A stretch of DNA of 64,000 nucleotides from Sclerurus mexicanus (GCA_013396755.1 VWZF01005250.1:415027-479026), one strand, 5' to 3'. Shown: positions 1 through 12,225, numbered from the stretch's first letter. Program-made: numbers and translations. Notes: generated by a model from the letters alone, not told the origin.

Positions 1-2540
1 CTGTGGTGCCATTTTATATGTGTTGGCAATATCCTCATGAATACCTGTGACAAGTGTCATTAACATAAAATACAAAGTGGAATTGGGCATGATTTAAAAT
101 TTAGACACGCACTTGCCACATTTAAAAATGTGCTTCACAGATATATTTTTAAACCGTATATTTTTTAAAAACAAATCAATTCAATGCCTTGTATTTTGAG
201 TTTTAATTCCAATCAAGCTAATTTCTAGTCATCACAAACACATACCTGCCAGTAATGAAGGTTGTTTAATTAGGTCCAGATAAAATAGCTCCAATTCTGT
301 TTCTGATCCACCTGTCAAAGCAAATCAGTCTTTTACATGACTTTAAAAAACCAAATTAGACTAGCTGATGATTTTTTGAATATTCAAGTAGACATACTGA
401 AGATAAATCCAAACCGAACTTGTGACTGAACAAAAGCCTGGAACGTGACCCCAAAGATGAAGAGATCTTGTTCTGCCAGAAGCGGATTTCCAAGCTTGGT
501 ATTTGAGGATTATGAAGTCAAGGACAGAGTGCTAAAAAGTGGCTACTGGAAAGGATAGCAGTGACTTCCACAGCTTAGGGCAAGGTAACATTTCAATGCT
601 ATGTAAAATTAAACACAAATAACAATGTTAAAGGTCCTACTTAACGCCCCAAAGCCAGGTGATTTCAGAACAGACATGTCCAACTCATGCCATTATAGTG
701 CTATGGAAAAAAAATACTTTGCTGTTCGTGCTATTGTTACAGAAACAAGCAGAAAATCTAAAAGGGCTGATAGGGCTGAATGCTAAAAAATAATTTTCCA
801 TTGGACTTTTGATGGACAAGTAGGTTGAATACATTTACTGGTAGGCAGATGGCAACAAAAATTGACTATCACAAATGGATTTCACATGTAAGATGATAAT
901 TAAAACAACTCAGTACAGCTCTTGGGAAATTGCTAGTAGTTTTTAATACTATAGGAGCTCAACTAACAGCTTCCAAAAGTGAAGGATTAGGCACAAATGT
1001 TAGGCAACAGACTAGAGAGAAAATACTAATTTAAAGCACCACAGACACACATTGTTAACATCTAGAACACAAAAAAGGTAACTCAAATTTTAATATGGAA
1101 ATCATCTACTAGGCTCTGGTAAGCAAATCAGTCACCATGTCCTTGCTGTTTCTGTGCTTACTGTGTACTCAACCCATGAAGTGAGAACTCAACAAAAAAT
1201 GTCAGGGCTTCATATGATTTTTTCTCGCCCAAGCGTACCATTTACTCTGCAGGGATGAGAATTCCCTGACTCTTTGATTCTCCAGTCATTTATGCATATT
1301 GTATTGGCAATTTTTGTGCCTTCTAGAAGATGAGCGTGTTCATTTTGATTGATTTACAATGCATGATGGCTTGCTCTTTTCTTCTGACTGGCATTCTAAA
1401 CACCATCCTCATACTGTCTTTAATTTGTTTGGACTGGACATTTTTTGATTTGGCTTTACAAATTCAGTGACAGTCAACTGATATTATCAGATATCCGCAC
1501 TGAATCCTTACCTTATGCAGGTAATTCCTATAAAACACATTTATGGTGGCAACAGGGCACAGTTGTGATGGCTGTGTCAGTTTCCATAATGTTTGGAGAT
1601 TTTAATTCTTTTCTCTATGAATAAAATCCTGACCCAGTAAAGTCAATCAGAGTTTTTCCATTTCCCCCTATCACATTCATATGAGAGGAGGTTATGAGTA
1701 TGAAAGTCTCAAAATCCATTCATGTTTGTTTCATTAGTGTTTCTCCACCGCATTGTAAGGAGATCTGTCTTGTTAGGTGACGCAGTCTGATGTGCATCTC
1801 ACAACCTTATGTTGTGAAAATAGCAAGGCAAGAACTTGTTATGCCTACATATGGCAAACAGTTTCACAAATCCTCCTTGAAATGAGGATGTGACTTGTTT
1901 TCACCCTCAGCTTATTTTGCTCAAGGTATAAGAGGAAAAAATTAGGATCATGAGTCAGAGGATAAGATTTTTTTAATGTCATTAGGTCTCAGCTTGGGAA
2001 GACTTATGCATTGACTTGGTTGCCAAACTAAGGAACAGACTTCCACAAGTGATTCATACTCGCTTGCTCTACCTAGAATACACGCTGTTCTTTCCAGTAC
2101 TGGGTGCCCATGATTATCTGTTATTTCTACAGTTCCACAGTCAGCGGTTGGTATGGCCCTGTCTGTATCTGTGAGACGCAGAGGCAGCTTTAGGCCAGCT
2201 GGCTGTTATAAAAGGGTTACGTTTTAACCTGAGCATTTGCACACAATTCACTCCTGATGTTGCATATACTTACATGCTTTATATTAATTAGCCACCATGT
2301 CTAAGATTTACATAATCTTGTCTTTCACTATCACCTCTATCATATTTAAATGAGATTGTACTCAGCTATTTTATTTATGTCCTTTTTTGCCTCTAGATCA
2401 GAAGTAGATGATACTAATTTCAAATTGTTTCAGAATATATCATATACCACTGTACCTTGAGCCTGCAACACATGGCAAAACTCCTAAAGACTACAAAGTA
2501 TAAAAACCTGGATTTTTGCTTCCTGTTTTTTGGAAACAAA
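1..2540. other. AT-rich gene-free DNA
   Basis: No ORF of note, RNA gene or recognisable transposon is visible on either strand. The stretch has scattered TAAT-type cores (for example near 270 and 2288-2293) but no dense cluster. Nothing here supports an exon. It most likely belongs to the same intergenic or intronic desert as the rest of the window. Confidence 0.6.
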
Positions 2541-3080
2541 GAGAATCATAGAATATTCTGAGCTGGAAGGAACCCACAAGGATCACCAAAATCCACCTTC
2601 TGGCCCTGCACAGGGCAGCCCCAAGAGTCACACCATGTGCCTGAGAACACTGTCCAAATGCATCTTGAACTCTTTTCAGGCCTGGGGCAGTGACCACCTC
2701 CCTGAGGAGCATGTTCCAGTGCCAAGCCACCCTCTGGTGAAGAACCTTGCCCTAATATGCAACCTAATTCTCCCGGCACAGATTCATGCCTTTCCCTCAG
2801 GTCCTGTCACAGAAAGATCGGTGCCTGCCTCTCCTCTTCCCCTTGGGGACGTTGACTGCAATGAGGTCTCTCCTCAGTCTCCTCCAGGCTGAACAAACCA
2901 AGTGATCTCAGCCCTCCTCATAGGACTTCACCTCAAGGCCCTTCATCATCTTTGTTGCTCTCTTTTAGACACTCTTTAAGAGCTTTATACCTTTGTATTA
3001 TGATACCCAAAACCAAGGTGAGGCTGCACCAGCACAGAGTAGAGCAGGGCAATCACCTCCTTCCACTGGCTGGTGATGAA
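2541..3080 (-). mobile_element. CR1 LINE, 3' fragment (5'-truncated)
   Basis: On the minus strand this is the 3' end of a chicken-repeat-1 non-LTR retrotransposon. The 3' terminus lies at the low-coordinate end, where AGAATCATAGAAT is a remnant of the 8-bp repeat that ends CR1 elements. Going leftward from about 3060, the minus strand first encodes pieces of the C-terminal reverse-transcriptase region: about 3010-3055 reads as ALLYSVLVQPHL, and about 2680-2730 as WNMLLREVVTAP, close to the CR1 ORF2 strings as I know them. The 3' UTR-like part follows. Stops and frameshifts interrupt the frame, so the copy is dead. The 5' end is truncated near 3080, as is usual for CR1, and no target-site duplication is expected or seen. 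Family assignment is from memory of the consensus; the subfamily is not determined. Confidence 0.93.
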
Positions 3081-3874
3081 TCATCTGCTGCATAATCACT
3101 GCTTCTTTTCCAGAACTGTAATCTGGGCTAAAGGTGTTAAGAATACTGGCAAAAGTTGGCCTGCAGTAAGTTATTTATGCTTACGCTTTGCTCCATGACA
3201 GGTGCACTCAGCAGCTTTATGACCTAGAAGGCTTTTTACCATAAGGAGCAGTGAAGACCACATGGGACAGTACTAACTCCACTGACATTTACCCAGTCTA
3301 AACTGGTTGATACAAGAAGCATGTTTGTTTATGTGACCTCTGTTTACCATAAAACAGAGTGTTTACCAGCACTATTCAAGGTTTTGCTAATCTCTCCTTT
3401 CTCCAGATTTCTGCTTCTCTGCAGACTTGCTACAGAGAGCCTGTCTTCGTGCAGTGTCTGTGTCATTTTCTGGTGTTAGGATGATACAGGTACTTGTTTA
3501 TCCCATCAGAACTCTTTGTGATGTTATGTGTTCCAAATAACTTTTATTTCATCTCTCACCTAACCTTAGTATTTCTGGCACAATGCTTTTCCAGTTATAT
3601 ACCCTTCAACAGTAAAAAAGTCAGTTTGTCAGTGTTTATCTGTGTTATAAAAGGGGCAAAAACTCATGTCTGTGTTACATCATAAGCCTGCCTCTTCAGT
3701 GTGCTCAAAATCATGCCCTTAAAACATGCTTTCAACAAGCCAGTAAGTATTGTACCTTTTTCCCCAGCCACAGAGAGCAGGGAGGTGAGGCACTCCACTG
3801 TGTAAAATGGCACACACGTTTTGTACATCTCATGTTGTAATGCTATTAGCTCAAAGCATTGAATTAAATTGAGG
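3081..3874. other. Gene-free DNA after the CR1 copy
   Basis: The sequence is AT-rich and unstructured. One open frame at about 3494-3685 on the plus strand is short, rich in Phe, Ser and Val, and has no recognisable motif, so I treat it as chance. Confidence 0.55.
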
Positions 3875-4027
3875 AAGGTTCATGAAAGGTTTCAGTCATG
3901 ATTTCAGTGACCACGATGAAGCGAGGGGGCAAGAAAAATGGCAGCTTTAACAATTAAACTCCCTCAACACATTGCTTTAACACTGCTGCCATAACACAGT
4001 GAAATGCCACAGTTAATCAGATCATGC
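3875..4027. repeat. Diverged two-copy element, copy A
   Basis: Positions 3875-3916 align without gaps to 5538-5579, with 32 of 42 bases identical by hand count. Further short collinear matches follow in the same order: ATTGCTTT at 3971 against 5708, TGAAATGC at 4000 against 5743, and TTAATCAGATCAT against TTAATTAGGTCAT at the end. The two copies are in direct orientation, about 1.66 kb apart. Copy B carries about 100 extra bases between the first and second blocks. The pattern suits either an old local duplication or two members of an ancient dispersed repeat. I do not recognise the family. Confidence 0.5.
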
Positions 4028-4390
4028 TTACTGCCAGTGCTCTCTGCTAAGAAGTTCTTGTGACTCCCCTGTTGGGACATTCTACAAGATGATCATGTTC
4101 TTCATTGCTGCTAAATCAAGGTAGGTGCTGCACAGGTTAGTATCCTTAATTGTTTGTGTTTGAAAATATATGACTTATTTATTTTTCATTCTGATTTTAA
4201 GTTGACATTATAAATAGAAAAAGTACAGTCAAAACCTTATTCCCCTGTAAATCTCGGTTCTACCATGAAATAGGAGGCTACAGGCATCCAGCAGCCGTGC
4301 TGTAACCATACAGAGGCTTCCAGCACACGCTGCAAGTACTTCTCTTACCTCACTAAAAGCCAAAAGCAAGTCTGGCACTAGATCAGTCAG

Positions 4391-4426
4391 TCAAGTATTT
4401 ATTTCTGGCTTCAAGTATTTATTTCT
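4391..4426. repeat. 20-bp tandem duplication, two copies
   Basis: The string TCAAGTATTTATTTCT occurs at 4391-4406 and again at 4411-4426, giving a 20-bp period with the intervening 4 bases changed. This looks like a simple replication-slippage duplication and has no evident function. Confidence 0.85.
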
Positions 4427-5307
4427 CTGACTCTATTAAGTTGTGAGCAAACATCTGAGTAGTTGAAACCTCCTGCAGGGTCTCATCACATTTTAGGACT
4501 GGCCCTTTCTCCATACCAATAAGATTCAATTGCAATGTATTCATAGTGCTAGCACATGTCAGAGGAATAAATTATCCTATAAAGAGCTCACTTTCTGCTG
4601 TAGTATGCTCTCATGTCCTTACTGAGGATAAAAGGAAACCAAGAAGCCCAGGCTTGCAGAGGAAGAAAGACAGTATTGGCCAGCAATAACAGCATTAGGT
4701 CTGGATGTGCAAAACCGTAGCTCAAGTCACTGTTTCCTCTGTGCCTTGGTCAAGTGGGTGGGATTATTTCTAAAAAGGGTTAAGAGCACTTACAAATACA
4801 ACTCCAGGGTATTTCAGAGTTAAACAATTAAAATATTCTGGCACCTTTAAATATTTTAATAACACAAACACCCCAAAGTAGAGAATATTTCCAGGTTATA
4901 CTGAAACTAGCAAAAAGACATATGAAATAGAAAACACCTTCCACATTTTGATTCACTACCCATCTTAAAAATGTCTATTAGCAATATTATTTAGATATAA
5001 TATCAGTACTCTGAAAACTAAGATAAAAGCACCTCGTGTTGAGGAGAAAACACGTTCCCGGCAACAGCGGACAGGGACATCATGTTTGGGTGGACACTGG
5101 TGACCTACAGCAAGGCTCTGGTAGATGGAGGTGCAACACTGCCCATGTGAGGTCACTCCCTCACGGCAGAGATGCCCCTGTAAATTAATGCAGGCCCACA
5201 CTCCGTATGAGTCCAACAATACTGCAGGCTAGGGACTACAGCAGGTGGAACGGGATATACCCCAACGCTGGAGCAAGCGCCTACAGAAGAGGCGCAGAGT
5301 AGGTACT
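4427..5307. other. Gene-free AT-rich DNA
   Basis: No gene or repeat is recognised. A short open frame on the minus strand at about 4965-5219 has no family motif and lies in the slightly more GC-rich patch 5030-5290. I take it as chance. Confidence 0.55.
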
Positions 5308-5347
5308 TTGGGGACTAAAATATTAAACCATTGGGGACTAAAATATT
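5308..5347. repeat. 23-bp tandem duplication, two copies
   Basis: TTGGGGACTAAAATATT is present at 5308-5324 and again at 5331-5347, a period of 23 bp. The copies are perfect over 17 bases, which suggests a recent slippage event. Confidence 0.85.
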
Positions 5348-5537
5348 GCAACTTAAATCTACCAGAACCCAACATGAATAAAAGTGGGCACAGAAATAGA
5401 GTAAATAGGAATATTAATAATTGATATCACTTATGGGAATAATGTGTGATAAGTTTTGCTAGTCTCTTCTTTATATAGTGGGGGGTTTGTGGCTTTTACA
5501 ATTTTACAGATATTAATTTAAGGAAATAGCTTATAGA

Positions 5538-5787
5538 AAGCTTAATGAAAGGTTTTAATCATAATTGTGATGACCATGACCTAACAGAAGGCCAAGGAAC
5601 CTCGCATGAAATAAGAACACGAAAATTTTATTTATCTGTTCCTAGGGCACAAAGAAACGCCACCATTAATTATATACTACATTGATTGCTAAAAAAAGTT
5701 GTCATGTATTGCTTTGATGATGCAAGATTGTTGTTATGGCAATGAAATGCTACTAAAAATTCTTTCTCAGACTTAATTAGGTCATTT
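5538..5787. repeat. Diverged two-copy element, copy B
   Basis: This is the second copy of the element described at 3875-4027. The first block (5538-5579) is 76% identical to copy A. Later blocks at about 5708, 5743 and 5773-5785 keep the order and orientation of copy A. Between the blocks lies about 100 bp absent from copy A. The extent is set by the outermost matches and is approximate. Confidence 0.5.
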
Positions 5788-7228
5788 GTTTAATCTCATG
5801 GGGGATTTTTCTCCTATTCTTTTTTCTTTTCTTTCTACTTCACTTCTTTTGTTTAGCTGTTTGCTTTTAAAAACTTAGGAAGGCTTTTTTTTTTTTTAAT
5901 GTACTTGAGGACTTTCAGTATTTAAGTCAGCTATACTAGCTATCTTCCTCTGCTTTGGATGTCAAATACAGCAATCACTTGAATGGTGCCAATACTATCT
6001 CTCCACAACCTTCACAGTTATTTCTGTTGCATACTATGGTTCAAAACGCTGATCACATACTTTGTGTAGACTTGAACAGAAAATTCCCATTGAAATCTGT
6101 GACTTGGATCTTTCTTTGCTGTCCTATAAGACAGAGCAGAATCCTCCTCTTTGTTCATAAAAATATGCACCTATAAAATAATGTATGTACTGTCTGCTGA
6201 ATATTCTCTACTATTCATGAAGTTAAAATTAACCGCTTGTTTTAATTGCTTATCAGTTCTGTAAGCATAATTCCCATGATTTACCCTGCTTTCATAGGGA
6301 TGTGCTACCTTTCCATATAGAACTTCACATTTTTATGAAATTTTACTGTTTAAAATGTATATGTATGTAAATTATTACGCATCTCAGCCTTTCGCATCAA
6401 AGGTACACTATAAATACTAAATCAACGTGGAAAACATCATGTCTGCTTTAACTTGACTTGATTATGGCTAAATATGAAGAAATAAATTAGCATTTTACTC
6501 TATTTTTAGTTGTCTTCATTGTATTATACTGTATATTTGCTTCCAGTGTGCAGATTAACACCCCTCCCAACTATCTCCTATAGGTTTATGCTAAAAAGTG
6601 TAACTTAACTCATGAGGGACTAGGTAAAGAAAGTCAGATGTCTAACACAGATGCTCCTTACCTGAAGGACAAATATGCTGAAAATTTTGGAATACTGAGT
6701 TTTGTTTTTTCTGAGAACAGACTTATCTATTGCAGATGGTAAATTTAACACAATCTGTGTTAAAAAAGACTGAGACAGTATAAAGCTTTCTTTTAATTTA
6801 GATTATATTTTTGCTCATGTTTCGCATAATTTATTATTGATCACCCTTAGATTTATTACCTATATTTTAGCTAATGATTCAAGTGATTTTAAAAATAAAG
6901 CAGCTACAAAATTCTGCAATTTTGCAGTCGTGCCAAAGACCATTTTTCTTGTCCATGGACGTGATTGACATAGGAATGTGACTCAGGAAGAAAACATTAT
7001 TAATATGAAGAAAAGTTATGACTTTTGAATGATGTTGGCTTGCCTTGCAAGTAATTCCCTGGGTTATATCTGCATTGCATATTCTGCTAAGTGTATATAT
7101 AGTCAGATCCTCTTTACACATTTTAGCTTCTTTAATAATTTTGCTAAATGCAGAAGAGGGGAAAATAAAGACATATTATTAATAAACAAGCAATTAAACA
7201 GGTTAGGGCAACAATGCAATGCTGGTCA
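5788..7228. other. Gene-free AT-rich DNA
   Basis: This stretch holds a poly-T run at about 5885-5897 and a perfect 9-bp inverted repeat with a 3-nt spacer at 6744-6764 (TTTAACACA / TGTGTTAAA). No coding region or transposon is recognised. The sequence grades into the TAAT-rich block that begins near 7229. Confidence 0.55.
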
Positions 7229-7800
7229 TTCAGGAACCCTGTGCTAATTTTAATTAGCTGCTTTCCCTTGCTTTCAAATGTAATTAAAGCAGCTTAGTTG
7301 TGCTCAGTGATGCAAACCACCTTATTTAATCACTAACATTATTTCCCTGAACTATTAATGATTTTCAAAACGCTTGTTTATGCAGAATTAGAACAGTAAT
7401 TATCTTACCAGTTAATTTTGTACCTTCACATTTCACACCTCGCTCAAACGTCATTCATTTACCATAGCCTTTCTGTCAAAACAAAGAAATGCTTGTTCTA
7501 AATGTGCTTCTGACTGCCAAATTGAAAGCCAAGTTTTGTAACACTAATAAAGTAGCTCCCAAGTGAAACAGGTGTAGTAATTTAGACCCTTCCTGTCTCG
7601 AGCTTGCACGTACATGCTATGTCTTTTCTTTATTAGCTTTAAAATGAGAGCTTGGTGTGCAAAATAAGCTATTTAATTCAGACTTGTGGAGCAGAATATA
7701 ATCTTTAATTTAAACTAGAGCAGTAAAAAAAGGCCTTTAATTTTAACTGGCATGTGCGTGTGAATTTGAATTAATAATCCAGAAAATTGAAACTGTTTTG
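7229..7800. promoter_or_regulatory. Candidate enhancer: homeodomain-core-rich block
   Basis: The block is dense in TAAT/ATTA cores, including TAATTA at 7251-7256, TAATTAAA at 7281-7288, and others near 7330, 7360, 7400, 7710 and 7770. It also contains an inverted repeat: AGCTGCTTT at 7256-7264 faces AAAGCAGCT at 7286-7294. It lacks recognisable transposons and low-complexity tracts. Such composition is typical of deeply conserved developmental enhancers in vertebrate gene deserts. Conservation was not tested, so this is an inference from composition only. Confidence 0.35.
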
Positions 7801-8689
7801 CTGCTGTTGCTGGATAGTGACTGTTCTTCACATGCCCTTAGTTTCACTCACTCACTTCTCTCTTCCATGCTTTGTGTACTGCCTATTTTATGATGTTGCT
7901 GTCATACAGAAAGGAATTCTTCTAAAAAAACCCCACTCTGTTGACTGAATTCGTGCAAAAACCTACTGTGTTGAAAGTAAGTCTTATGTCTGTACTATTT
8001 CAGTTTACAAAAGAACTATCATTGGTGTATTCATTTTATCTGCTTAAAGGCAGAATTTAAATACACCATGAAGTTACACTTCACGAATCATCAGATTTTT
8101 CTCCCGTTATTTCTTTTACTGTAAGTTAACAACTTACTGTGTCCTTATAATCACAAAATACATTGGCCTTAAAATCAGCAAACAATTCTTTCTCCTGACT
8201 CTTCTAAGAAAGAGAGGTCTTCCCTAATACCAGGAAAATTAAGCAACTGCCCAAAGTCATACAAAAGATAATCCGTGGCAGAGCTACAAAGCAAAAAAGG
8301 AAAGCTCCATCTTCCACCTATGAGCAGTCTCTGAGCTCTCCTACAGTTACCCAGGTCGTGCAGCAAGTGCTGATGATGAGCACCAGTTGCTGCTTTTCCA
8401 GGAGATGGCCTGAGAGCCAGAGGAGCAGCCTACAAGAAGTCATTCTGACTCTCTCCCCTCCGGGGCCACACATCAGACGGCTAAACATCTATCTACGTAA
8501 TCCACTTCAATCAAGTTCAATATTCTATCCACAAAACTAGAAGATAGCCTAAAAATCCCGCTGTAAATCTGGCCTATCACTTATACACTGCATCTGTGGA
8601 TGGCACAGATACACATCTGGCAAAATTCCTTCTGAAAAGGGGGAAAAAAAGACGGGATTCGATGCAATGCTTCTACCACTGACATAATT
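7801..8689. other. Gene-free DNA
   Basis: No recognised gene or repeat. Short open frames on both strands at 8175-8540 lie in a modestly GC-richer patch, overlap one another and show no motif, so they are left out as genes. Confidence 0.55.
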
Positions 8690-9130
8690 TTTTGCAGGAA
8701 AGGTAATTGCAAACAGAGTATTAAAGCTCAGCTTTTAAAAGCTTGTTAATGAGATTAAATTTAAACACGAAAGCAGTGCATTTGACCTCCACTTGACTAT
8801 TCTAAAGCATAAAGTTAACCCCCTGTAAGCAAAAGGGATGGCAGAAGGGACACCAAAGAGGCCAACAATAATTTTGCACGTGTTCATTAGAAGCACTGAG
8901 TTACTGCAGTCACGATTTTAAATACCGCATCACATTTTGCAAATATTCTTTCTAAATACATTATAAATCATACAGACGAAAGCAGATCAATGTGCAAAAG
9001 AAACCATTTTAGTTAAAAAGCCATATTTTGTCTAAAAGCTTTACATGCGCCCTGACAAAGTAGTTATATTTTAATAAATTTCAATGTATTAGATTTTTCC
9101 AGAGATTCTATAAATTTGAGACAGCGAAAA
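8690..9130. promoter_or_regulatory. Candidate enhancer: AT-rich low-repeat block
   Basis: The block contains a perfect 14-bp palindrome AGCTTTTAAAAGCT (8730-8743) followed by GTTAATGAGATTAAATTTAA. Several TAAT-like and TTTGCAAAT-like strings occur (around 8938-8945, octamer/C/EBP-like). It holds no transposon remnants. The reading as a conserved regulatory block is inference. Confidence 0.3.
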
Positions 9131-9329
9131 TTATTTCAATATTTTCAGAATGCCCAAGATTCATGGTCTCCTGGCAACTAGCAATCACATGGCTGGAGAG
9201 GTTTTGGCCTACTGCTACAATGCCGCTATATGTTTGGTTGATGATTTATTCAAACCCAGTTTCCAGCCTGCTGTTAGCTCCCTCATTGCTTTAATGTAGC
9301 TAGTCTACCATTCATAACTGTCAAGAACC

Positions 9330-9600
9330 AATTCATTGGGACTTGCGCTTATTAAGCACCCAAACTGTGTAGTGAACATACGCAGTCTTGTGCCCGGGAA
9401 TGGGAATAAACACTATACTTTCCATCTGTATAAACCGATCTCCGATGTTTTTAACACCAGGCATTATTTTCTCAATGTTATCAGGATACTCAGCCGCGAA
9501 CTCGCAAGAAGCCGTCATCACAGCCCACGTTCGCAGGTGGCACTAAGCCTGGCAGCCTCGTGTCTAACAGGGTGAGGGTGGTTTGACACACTGCACTCGC
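9330..9600. promoter_or_regulatory. CpG-enriched patch in the desert
   Basis: About a dozen CpG dinucleotides occur within 270 bp (for example GCGC at 9345, CCCGGG at 9395, CCGCG at 9493, TCGC and CCG to 9513), against a CpG-poor background. Retained CpG suggests DNA that stays unmethylated or is under constraint. On the minus strand an ATG-initiated frame (9333-9518, 61 codons) covers most of it. Its predicted peptide is evenly composed but I recognise no family, and an overlapping open frame runs on the plus strand. An enhancer, a lone exon or a decaying mobile element could each explain it. Confidence 0.3.
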
Positions 9601-12225
9601 AGAAACTTATTCTCATGATTTCACACAGAAAGAGGAAGGACAGGCCCATCTTCCTGACAGAGCGTAGTGCTTAGAGAAACAGCAACGGACTTATTTTCTT
9701 AAATAGTGCTTTCTTTGAAAGGAGAAAGATTGCGCTGGCAATTAAAGGAGTAATCACGGTGGATATTTACCCTATTGAGGACAATATATCAATTCTCTTG
9801 GTCAAACACACCAACTGTGTAAATAATATAAAGAGAAAATGGGTTTTGAAAATAAAATATTACTTAACAAGTGCATTCATATTTTAATCTAACATTGCTA
9901 ATTCAATAGTCTCAAAAAGGCATATTTGAATTGCAGGGTTTAATAGTTTTCCATGTTAAATAACACGGTAATACGATTTTTCTCCATTCTGTACACATAA
10001 GGAACATTCTAAAATGTGTAGCCACAATTACACAGCAGCAGTGTGCATGATATTTAATGTGAGCCTGGGAATAAAGGTGGTTCAAACCATTTGGTTTAAA
10101 ACAATCATAAGTAGCAATTTTAACATAATGATTCTAGTGTAGTATGCTTTGCTCGAATTGTGGGAAAACATAATATTCTGAGCACTAATTTAATTCAAAT
10201 TAGGATTACTGTAAAATTAAGATTCTGGCCAAATAGCAGTTAAATAAAGTTTGAGGTTGTTTTTGAGTTGTGCTTGGTTTTGTTTTTGATCTGGCACAAA
10301 GGACTCAACATTTCTTGAAAAGAAAATTATTATAAAAATGTCAGCAAGAATAATTGGAGGGTCAGGAGGCTTTTTCTTGAGTGTTTTCTGATATTTTGCC
10401 CATCCCATCAAGAATTTCAAAAGAGGAATAAAACAGCACTCTATCTTCTGGACAGCTCAATGTTTGTCTTTGCTGTCAGACAAAGGGGGATGCAGTTCCA
10501 TTCATCCTGAGAAGATTAGAGTAAAGCAGCAAATACGAGAAACCAGAAGAATTCACAACTAGTCATATCACATGGTAAGAGCTCTAGACTCCTTTAGTGC
10601 ATACAGACTGGCACACAGGGCCCTAATGAATCAAGGTGTTCAGTAGTAGGAAATGTACTTTCCTACCAGCTTTGTACATTTTCATGAAGAAGTTAACACA
10701 AATAACTTCTTAAGATTAACCAAAATCATCTCAACAGCAGTTAACTACACTACACCTTAACTTGATGCTGTAAACAGAACAGGCCTCTGCTTACACTCAG
10801 GAGTGTAACAGGACTACTCATCGTTACCCCTGGGAGTCCTTGTGGGAAAAATCCTACCAAAAGTACTGGGAGAGTCATGAGACAGAAGTATGAATGTATA
10901 CATAAGTTTTTCAAAAGGACAGTTGTCCTAGAAAATTAATCATCACTCCTAAAAGACTTCTACAAGACTTTCAGTTTAAACTCATGGCTTCCTTTAACAT
11001 GAACACAGTTTTTCAGGCTGTTAATGTTTGTTTTGTGGCAACGTAACGCAATTAAATTTAACTAGCCTCAAACTGGCAAATATGTACAGAGTCTGGGTTT
11101 TACCTTTAAATAAAGCTTACTGCTACTCCAAGGTAATCAAAATCTTTTGCTAATTTGGAAAAAAGGTTAGTGAGCACTTTCATCTCTAGATCTGTTTTCA
11201 TGGTTACCTATAGAAACATCTGCTCTTTGCAAAGCTGAGGCCCTGTGGAACACTCCCATGGTCCCTTTCAGTGTGTTACACTGAATGTTTTGTGTTCGTT
11301 TTTCAAATGCACAAAACAACTCAGTATTGTCTTAGTCTTCCTGAATATTTACTGATTACCCAGAGATTATATCAGATGAAAATTTAGGTAGAACAAATAT
11401 TGATTACCTTTTTCTATAGAGATCACATCTACAGGAGATAAAGGTTTCATAGAATAATGGCTGAGTGTTTGCATCTAACTTTTCACAGTTTTATGGATAA
11501 ACACATTGAAATACCTGACTCTAACTTGCTCTGTAACAAACTGTCCTTCTGTCTTATCTTTCCGTATCAGATGCTTATATCTCTTCATTAATGCAATGTA
11601 CATCTGCCGCCAAATATAGGAATGAAATGAATAATGATGGGTAGTAGTAACTTACAGTCTCTGAATTATTTGACTGTTTCTTATTCAGAGACTTAATCTG
11701 GGAGAAATAATCAACAGTTAAGCTAATCAAGTAATGCTATCAAGGATGGGAGGAAGAGAAGCTCAGTAGGGCAACCAGTGCATCTCTGCACTTTGAAGAA
11801 GGGTCTATTATAAACGAGGTATAATCTATAAATTTCTGTATAACCTGTTTCTTAAAAATTAAGACAATTACACAGCCTCTTAAAATAGCTGCTCCCGTTC
11901 CACAATCAGCATTATAGAATGAGACTGCTGCTTTCTTTACAAATAATACAAATCTCATTTACTACACACTATACATAAGTGTATCTTGCCCTGCACTCAG
12001 TGAACACAGGGAACAACTGGTCACTATCCTATTCACAGCAATCATTTAGAGCTCATAGAATTCACCCCTCAGTCTTTTCTCAGGTAAGTAAATCCAGGGG
12101 TCTCAAGGGAGTTTCTTTGTTCTGTTTCGTAAGTCTTTGACTAGTCCACATTTATCTTCACCAAAACTCAGACAGAGTACTGAATCTCAGGTCTCATACT
12201 CCAAGGAGTCGTTTTCTCCCCAATT
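9601..12225. other. Gene-free AT-rich DNA with small inverted repeats
   Basis: No gene is recognised. Two perfect inverted repeats lie back to back at 10651-10681 (AAATGTAC / GTACATTT) and 10687-10711 (AAGAAGTTA / TAACTTCTT). Stretches near 9800-10200 are repeat-free and TAAT-rich but not clearly bounded. The remainder shows nothing I can name. Confidence 0.5.

Noticed and set aside
6744..6764. 9-bp inverted repeat TTTAACACA / TGTGTTAAA as a hormone-receptor-type element
   Set aside because: The half-sites do not match the AGAACA consensus, and 9-bp inverted repeats of this kind are expected several times in 64 kb of AT-rich DNA.
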